A stretch of 8,549 bases of DNA, taken from NCBI GenBank assembly GCA_021852135.1, contig JAJZOB010000054.1, forward strand, positions 1-8,549. The letters run 5' to 3'. The notes under the pieces were generated by a model that was not told where the DNA came from, did no database searches, and was given only the letters and a program-made list of their open reading frames with translations. Of the stretch, positions 6,143-8,549 are shown in pieces; within the stretch, counting starts at the first letter, position 1; each line of letters starts with the position of its first letter. The translations under genes and the position numbers were made by a program. Source of the stretch: Nanobdellota archaeon. GTDB lineage: Archaea; Nanoarchaeota; Nanoarchaeia; Parvarchaeales; Parvarchaeaceae.

Positions 6143-6784
6143 ATGATGAAATATAGGATTTTATCTAAAAAAATGAGTGAAAATGGTCAGATCATAGCAC
6201 TAGCTGTGAATTATATTCTCCCTTCAATGGTAAAAATTTTATTGAATAGAAAGTTAAAAGTAAATGACATAGTGCAAGTAGATAATGATATTGCGTATTA
6301 TCAAAAGAGATACATTGGAAAAGTGTTAGAAAGCAGGGATGTTGGCGAAATGACTATAAGCACAGATTATTCCATAAAGTACACTGGAGGTTATTCTGTA
6401 GATGGCAAACGTGTTTTTCTTGACAAAAATTTTCCGAAGTTAATTGCAGTTGATAATAAATTAGTTGATACTGTGGAAAGCATAGCTAAACATCATGAAG
6501 TTACGGAAAAATGGCTTGTTGATCTCGGCTATTCATATGCATATTCACATAAGCTGGCAACTTCCATAGAAAGGGATTTCATAGAGTTTTTAGGAGTAAA
6601 TTGGAAAAGGTATGACAGGGAAGTTGCAAAGTACCTGCATGAAAATTACAATAGAAAACTTGAGAACACGCCTTTGGATTTGGATCTTTTGCCTTATACA
6701 GAATCAAGGGATTCAAAGGCACTGAAAGAAATAAAGGAAAGCATGAATACTGCAATATTAGATATCGCGCAGTATGAAAGATGA
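6143..6784 (+). CDS. Conserved hypothetical protein with HExxE...H...E motif
   Basis: 213 residues, no signal peptide or membrane helix. The N-terminal part (1-90) is unremarkable. From VFLDKNFPK (91-99) the sequence resembles a domain I remember from uncharacterised phage and bacterial/archaeal proteins: an acidic/aromatic strand, then HEVTE (118-122), LGYSYAYSHKLAT (128-140) and E143. The spacing H118-E119-x-x-E122, H136, E143 resembles a variant zincin-like metal site with Glu at the usual second His. This is a pattern, not proof of hydrolase activity. After it come GVNWKRYDREV (151-161) and the PLDLDLLPYTES segment (177-188), also typical of that domain as I recall it. The start could be ATG 6143 or the adjacent ATG 6146; TATA spacing fits both. 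The HIT gene follows 33 bp later with its own TATA box. Confidence 0.8.
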   Translation: MMKYRILSKKMSENGQIIALAVNYILPSMVKILLNRKLKVNDIVQVDNDIAYYQKRYIGKVLESRDVGEMTISTDYSIKYTGGYSVDGKRVFLDKNFPKLIAVDNKLVDTVESIAKHHEVTEKWLVDLGYSYAYSHKLATSIERDFIEFLGVNWKRYDREVAKYLHENYNRKLENTPLDLDLLPYTESRDSKALKEIKESMNTAILDIAQYER

Positions 6785-6789
6785 AAATC

Positions 6790-6799
6790 TTTTATAAAT
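6790..6799 (+). promoter_or_regulatory. TATA box of the HIT gene
   Basis: TTTTATAAAT is centred about 24 nt upstream of ATG 6818, inside the 33-bp gap after the HExxE gene, which predicts an independent leaderless transcript. Confidence 0.6.
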
Positions 6800-6817
6800 G
6801 AATTCCCTAAAAAATAG

Positions 6818-7237
6818 ATGGAAGAATGCGTGTTCTGCAAAATAGCTAAAAAAGAAATGAACGCAAGTTTAGTCTTTGAGGACGAAAATTTCATTGCCTT
6901 TTTGGATAAAAGTCCGATATTCAAAGGACATACTTTACTGATACCAAAAAAGCATATCGAAACATTGTTTGATTTTTCCGAAGATTACTTGAAGCAGCTT
7001 GCAATTGAAACGAAAAGAATAGCAGAAGGCGTAAAGAAAGGGATGAGCTGCGATGGCATATTAATTATAAACAACAATGTTGTAAGCCAAAGCGTACCGC
7101 ATTTTCATGTTCATATAATCCCTAGAGATAAAGGGAAGCCTTTAAGGGGTTTCATGTGGCCCAGAACTAAGTATAAGGATGAAAACGAGGAAGAGGATTT
7201 TAGGGAAAGAATAGCAAATGCCATAGAAAAGCTTTAA
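6818..7237 (+). CDS. HIT family protein (histidine-triad nucleotide hydrolase/transferase)
   Basis: 139 residues, full length for the family. The histidine triad HFHVHIIPR (95-103) supplies the nucleophilic His (H97 or H99 by usual numbering of HxHxH). Upstream is the asparagine-rich strand ILIINNNVVSQSVP (81-94), which forms the nucleotide pocket. C4 and C7 (CVFCKI), together with H46 and H95, match the zinc-binding set found in many prokaryotic HIT proteins. The family hydrolyses adenosine phosphoramidates or dinucleoside polyphosphates; the in vivo substrate here is unknown. The N-terminal CxFCxIxxxE pattern agrees with ATG 6818. The C-terminal 20 residues are strongly charged. It is a cytosolic protein with no functional link to its neighbours visible. 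Confidence 0.95.
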   Translation: MEECVFCKIAKKEMNASLVFEDENFIAFLDKSPIFKGHTLLIPKKHIETLFDFSEDYLKQLAIETKRIAEGVKKGMSCDGILIINNNVVSQSVPHFHVHIIPRDKGKPLRGFMWPRTKYKDENEEEDFRERIANAIEKL

Positions 7238-7240
7238 TAA
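7232..7240 (+). promoter_or_regulatory. TATA-like box overlapping the HIT stop codon
   Basis: CTTTAATAA includes the HIT stop codon (TAA, 7235-7237). Its centre is about 17 nt from ATG 7253 but about 26 nt from ATG 7262, so it argues for the second ATG as the start of the next gene. Confidence 0.45.
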
Positions 7241-7252
7241 GATACTATCTTT

Positions 7253-8236
7253 ATGGTTATTATGCAATCTAAGCAAGTCATTATAGCTTCAGTTGCTTTT
7301 CTTTTTCTTTTGGTGTTTGCATTCAACGCTACTCATGCAGTAGGCTATGGATATTCAAAGGTCACGTTAACACAGTATTCGGTAAACATATCGCAAGGCA
7401 GTTCTGCGGATATAAGTTTTACAATTTCATTGTTTAATGGAAGTTATTGGGGAACTTCAATAGCAGAGAGCCCTTCCAGCAGTTATATAACCTTTACGCC
7501 AAGTACTTTAAATCAGGATCCAACATACAGTGGAACTTTAACTGTAAACGTTGCAAAGGGAACACCCACAGGAACTTACAAATTCAACATTTCTGCAACA
7601 GGTGATGATCCTTCTGTTTCTCCAGTACAGTTAACTGTCAATGTTTTGAATGCAACAAGCAGCACACCTCCAAGTGTAACTCCTCCGGTTGTTAGTACTT
7701 CAAAGCCTATAAATTACTTTGATTATGTGGGCAGCATATTCCTAGTTGTAATAGCTGTGCTTTTGGGATTGGGGCTTTCAATGAAGAGAAAGTTTGTAAA
7801 GGCAGCAAACTACACAATGCTTGTATCTATTGTTTTAAGCCTAGTTGCAGCAGTTTATCTTTTAGCTTATGATAGTCTGTTGAGAATCTCAGGAATGCTG
7901 CATTATGATATCCTCATTGTTTTCTTCATTCTAACTATAATCTTGGCATATCTTGTTTATGGTAACAAGAAAATGCATAAAAACGCTTTACTTGTTTTAG
8001 GTAGCTTGTCTGCATTGTTTGTGCTGGCAATGTTTTTGGATGCATTATTGGGGTTGCCTTTAACATCGATTTCAGGTTCGCTTTCTTACGGCTTTAATTA
8101 CCTGTTTGGATTCGGTGCTACCGGGACATATTCCTCCTACGGTATTTCATTTGCATTCAGCCTGCTTCTTTTGTCGGTAACTGCAACTTCTATTCTTAGC
8201 CTATTTTTATACTTTGTTGAAAGAAAGAAAAAGTAG
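7253..8236 (+). CDS. Exported protein with N-terminal Ig-like beta domain and five C-terminal membrane helices, function unknown
   Basis: 327 residues from ATG 7253, or 324 from the likelier ATG 7262 (MQSKQVIIASV), which has the better TATA spacing and a more typical signal-peptide start. Numbering from 7253: signal peptide about 8-29, with possible cleavage after A29 (THA); a Ser/Thr/Gly-rich beta-sandwich-like domain about 33-132, ending in the QLTVNVLNA segment, of the kind found in archaeal surface proteins; a Pro/Ser/Thr linker (134-150); and helices at about 158-176, 187-206, 218-237, 245-266 and 297-321. The C-terminus FVERKKK is presumably cytoplasmic. Sequons occur at N25, N45, N62, N112 and N133. 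It may be a surface sensor or envelope protein; I do not recognise a family. A TAG stop ends it. Confidence 0.82.
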   Translation: MVIMQSKQVIIASVAFLFLLVFAFNATHAVGYGYSKVTLTQYSVNISQGSSADISFTISLFNGSYWGTSIAESPSSSYITFTPSTLNQDPTYSGTLTVNVAKGTPTGTYKFNISATGDDPSVSPVQLTVNVLNATSSTPPSVTPPVVSTSKPINYFDYVGSIFLVVIAVLLGLGLSMKRKFVKAANYTMLVSIVLSLVAAVYLLAYDSLLRISGMLHYDILIVFFILTIILAYLVYGNKKMHKNALLVLGSLSALFVLAMFLDALLGLPLTSISGSLSYGFNYLFGFGATGTYSSYGISFAFSLLLLSVTATSILSLFLYFVERKKK

Positions 8237-8338
8237 GCAGTGTTGTTTTTATTGGTGGGCTGGCTTTTTATATTCTCGTAATTATCTTTGTTTTTAAATA
8301 TCAATTTCTAACTCTTTTATCAAAAAATTTGATATCGT

Positions 8339-8362
8339 GCGGTTTTAGCGGTTTTAAAGCGC
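8339..8362. repeat. Tandem 9-bp repeat GCGGTTTTA x2 with overlapping palindrome
   Basis: GCGGTTTTA occurs twice back to back (8339-8347, 8348-8356). The second copy continues into AAGCGC, so that GCG-G-TTTTAAA-G-CGC is nearly palindromic (8348-8362). It lies a few bases upstream of the TATA box at 8367, where activator or repressor sites are common in archaea. G+C-rich blocks stand out in this A+T-rich region. Confidence 0.4.
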
Positions 8363-8366
8363 AAAA

Positions 8367-8378
8367 AGTATTTAAATT
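8367..8378 (+). promoter_or_regulatory. TATA box predicted to drive the hairpin RNA
   Basis: AGTATTTAAATT is a good archaeal TATA box. Adding the 24-27 nt spacing seen for the protein genes in this window places the transcription start at about 8397-8400, exactly where the long hairpin begins. No start codon lies there. Confidence 0.5.
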
Positions 8379-8397
8379 AGAATGTGCAAATAAAGTA

Positions 8398-8472
8398 ATT
8401 ATCTGTATATCCCGGATACGCAGGAGTGCTGCATCGCAGTGCTGTGATCGCATCTTTTCATATGCAGATAAT
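8398..8472 (+). ncRNA. Candidate structured RNA: long interrupted hairpin (small RNA or mRNA leader)
   Basis: Bases 8398-8410 pair with 8460-8472 over 13 consecutive positions, including one G-U pair. Inside, GATACG (8415-8420) pairs with CGCATC (8449-8454), with one A-C mismatch. The apex is GTGCTGC (8426-8432) with GCAGTGC (8436-8442), including two G-U pairs and a three-base ATC loop. The base of the stem coincides with the transcription start predicted from the TATA box at 8367-8378. The RNA class is not one I recognise. It could be a free small RNA, or a 5' leader of the possible ORF at 8494. The 3' end is not defined. Confidence 0.4.
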
Positions 8473-8493
8473 ATTCGATGCTTTAAAAAGCAG

Positions 8494-8549
8494 ATGAAGA
8501 ATAGTGAGTGCGTGAATTTCATATTTATGCATGATGATGTTAATGCACC
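8494..8549 (+). CDS. Possible 5' end of a gene running off the window
   Basis: From ATG 8494 the frame stays open to the window edge for 18 codons (MKNSECVNFIFMHDDVNA). A weak TATA-like ATAATATT (8468-8475) is centred about 23 nt upstream. The peptide is too short to assign and the frame could be open by chance. If real, the hairpin at 8398-8472 would overlap its promoter or form its leader. Confidence 0.25.
   Translation, partial: MKNSECVNFIFMHDDVNA

Larger units (their letters stand above)
8237..8549. other. Gene-poor region of over 300 bases
   Basis: After the TAG stop come T-rich stretches (8245-8251 and 8270-8276) that could end the upstream transcript. Then come a short perfect hairpin ATCAAA-AAA-TTTGAT (8319-8333), a tandem repeat (8339-8356), a TATA box (8367-8378), a long hairpin (8398-8472) and a possible partial ORF (8494 onward). 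I see no tRNA, rRNA, 7S or RNase P consensus in it. Confidence 0.6.

Noticed and set aside
8319..8333. Short perfect hairpin ATCAAA-AAA-TTTGAT as a regulatory element
   Set aside because: A six-pair A+T hairpin is expected by chance in such sequence and has no clear position relative to a promoter.
8301..8522. 73-codon minus-strand open frame in the right-hand region
   Set aside because: It covers the tandem repeat, the TATA box and the hairpin, and resembles no protein I know; no TATA box at proper spacing precedes its start.
8398..8549. Hammerhead ribozyme, SRP RNA or RNase P RNA at the right end
   Set aside because: No CTGATGA/GAAA core, no SRP helix-8 signature and no RNase P GAGGAAAG-type block could be found.
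1..8549. Mobile element, CRISPR array or defence system
   Set aside because: No transposase, integrase, regularly spaced repeats, Cas, restriction or toxin-antitoxin genes are visible on either strand.

Overview
The window looks archaeal and A+T-rich. The evidence is an intron-containing tRNA-Trp with a bulge-helix-bulge-like splice site, TATA boxes about 24-29 nt upstream of most start codons with no convincing Shine-Dalgarno sites (leaderless transcription), and archaeal families such as DUF763 and thermopsin. The thermopsin (acid protease family A5) and a 14-helix exporter suggest an acidophile. A lineage such as the low-GC ARMAN/Parvarchaeum group or a relative would fit, but this is inference. 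TAA, TGA and TAG all occur as stops, so the standard code applies.

Layout. Bases 1-108: the 3' part of tRNA-Trp(CCA), lacking only about 4 nt at the 5' end, with a 39-nt intron. Bases 252-1232 (+): a CtlX-type citrulline hydrolase. Bases 1240-1758 (-): a small unrecognised membrane protein with a Cys-Cys pair, convergent with ctlX. Bases 1853-2983 (+): a DUF763 protein, divergent from it. Bases 3008-4684 (+): an MFS DHA2-type exporter whose TATA box overlaps the DUF763 stop codon. Bases 4714-5931 (-): a membrane-anchored, sequon-rich thermopsin. Bases 6143-6784 (+): a protein of unknown function with a HExxE...H...E arrangement. Bases 6818-7237 (+): a HIT-family nucleotide hydrolase/transferase. 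Bases 7253 (more likely 7262) to 8236 (+): an exported Ig-like domain joined to five membrane helices. Bases 8237-8549: a long gene-poor region with a tandem repeat, a TATA box and a long hairpin that may be a small RNA or a structured leader, followed by a possible partial ORF running off the window.

How the genes relate. Nearly every gene has its own promoter, so there is no clear operon or shared pathway. Three proteins act at or beyond the membrane (exporter, thermopsin, Ig-like/5-TM protein), and the small Cys-Cys protein is also in the membrane. The soluble proteins (CtlX, DUF763, HIT and the HExxE protein) are apparently independent. I see no mobile element, CRISPR array or defence island. 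The least explained elements are the hairpin locus at 8339-8472 and the HExxE protein with a palindrome in front of its promoter.
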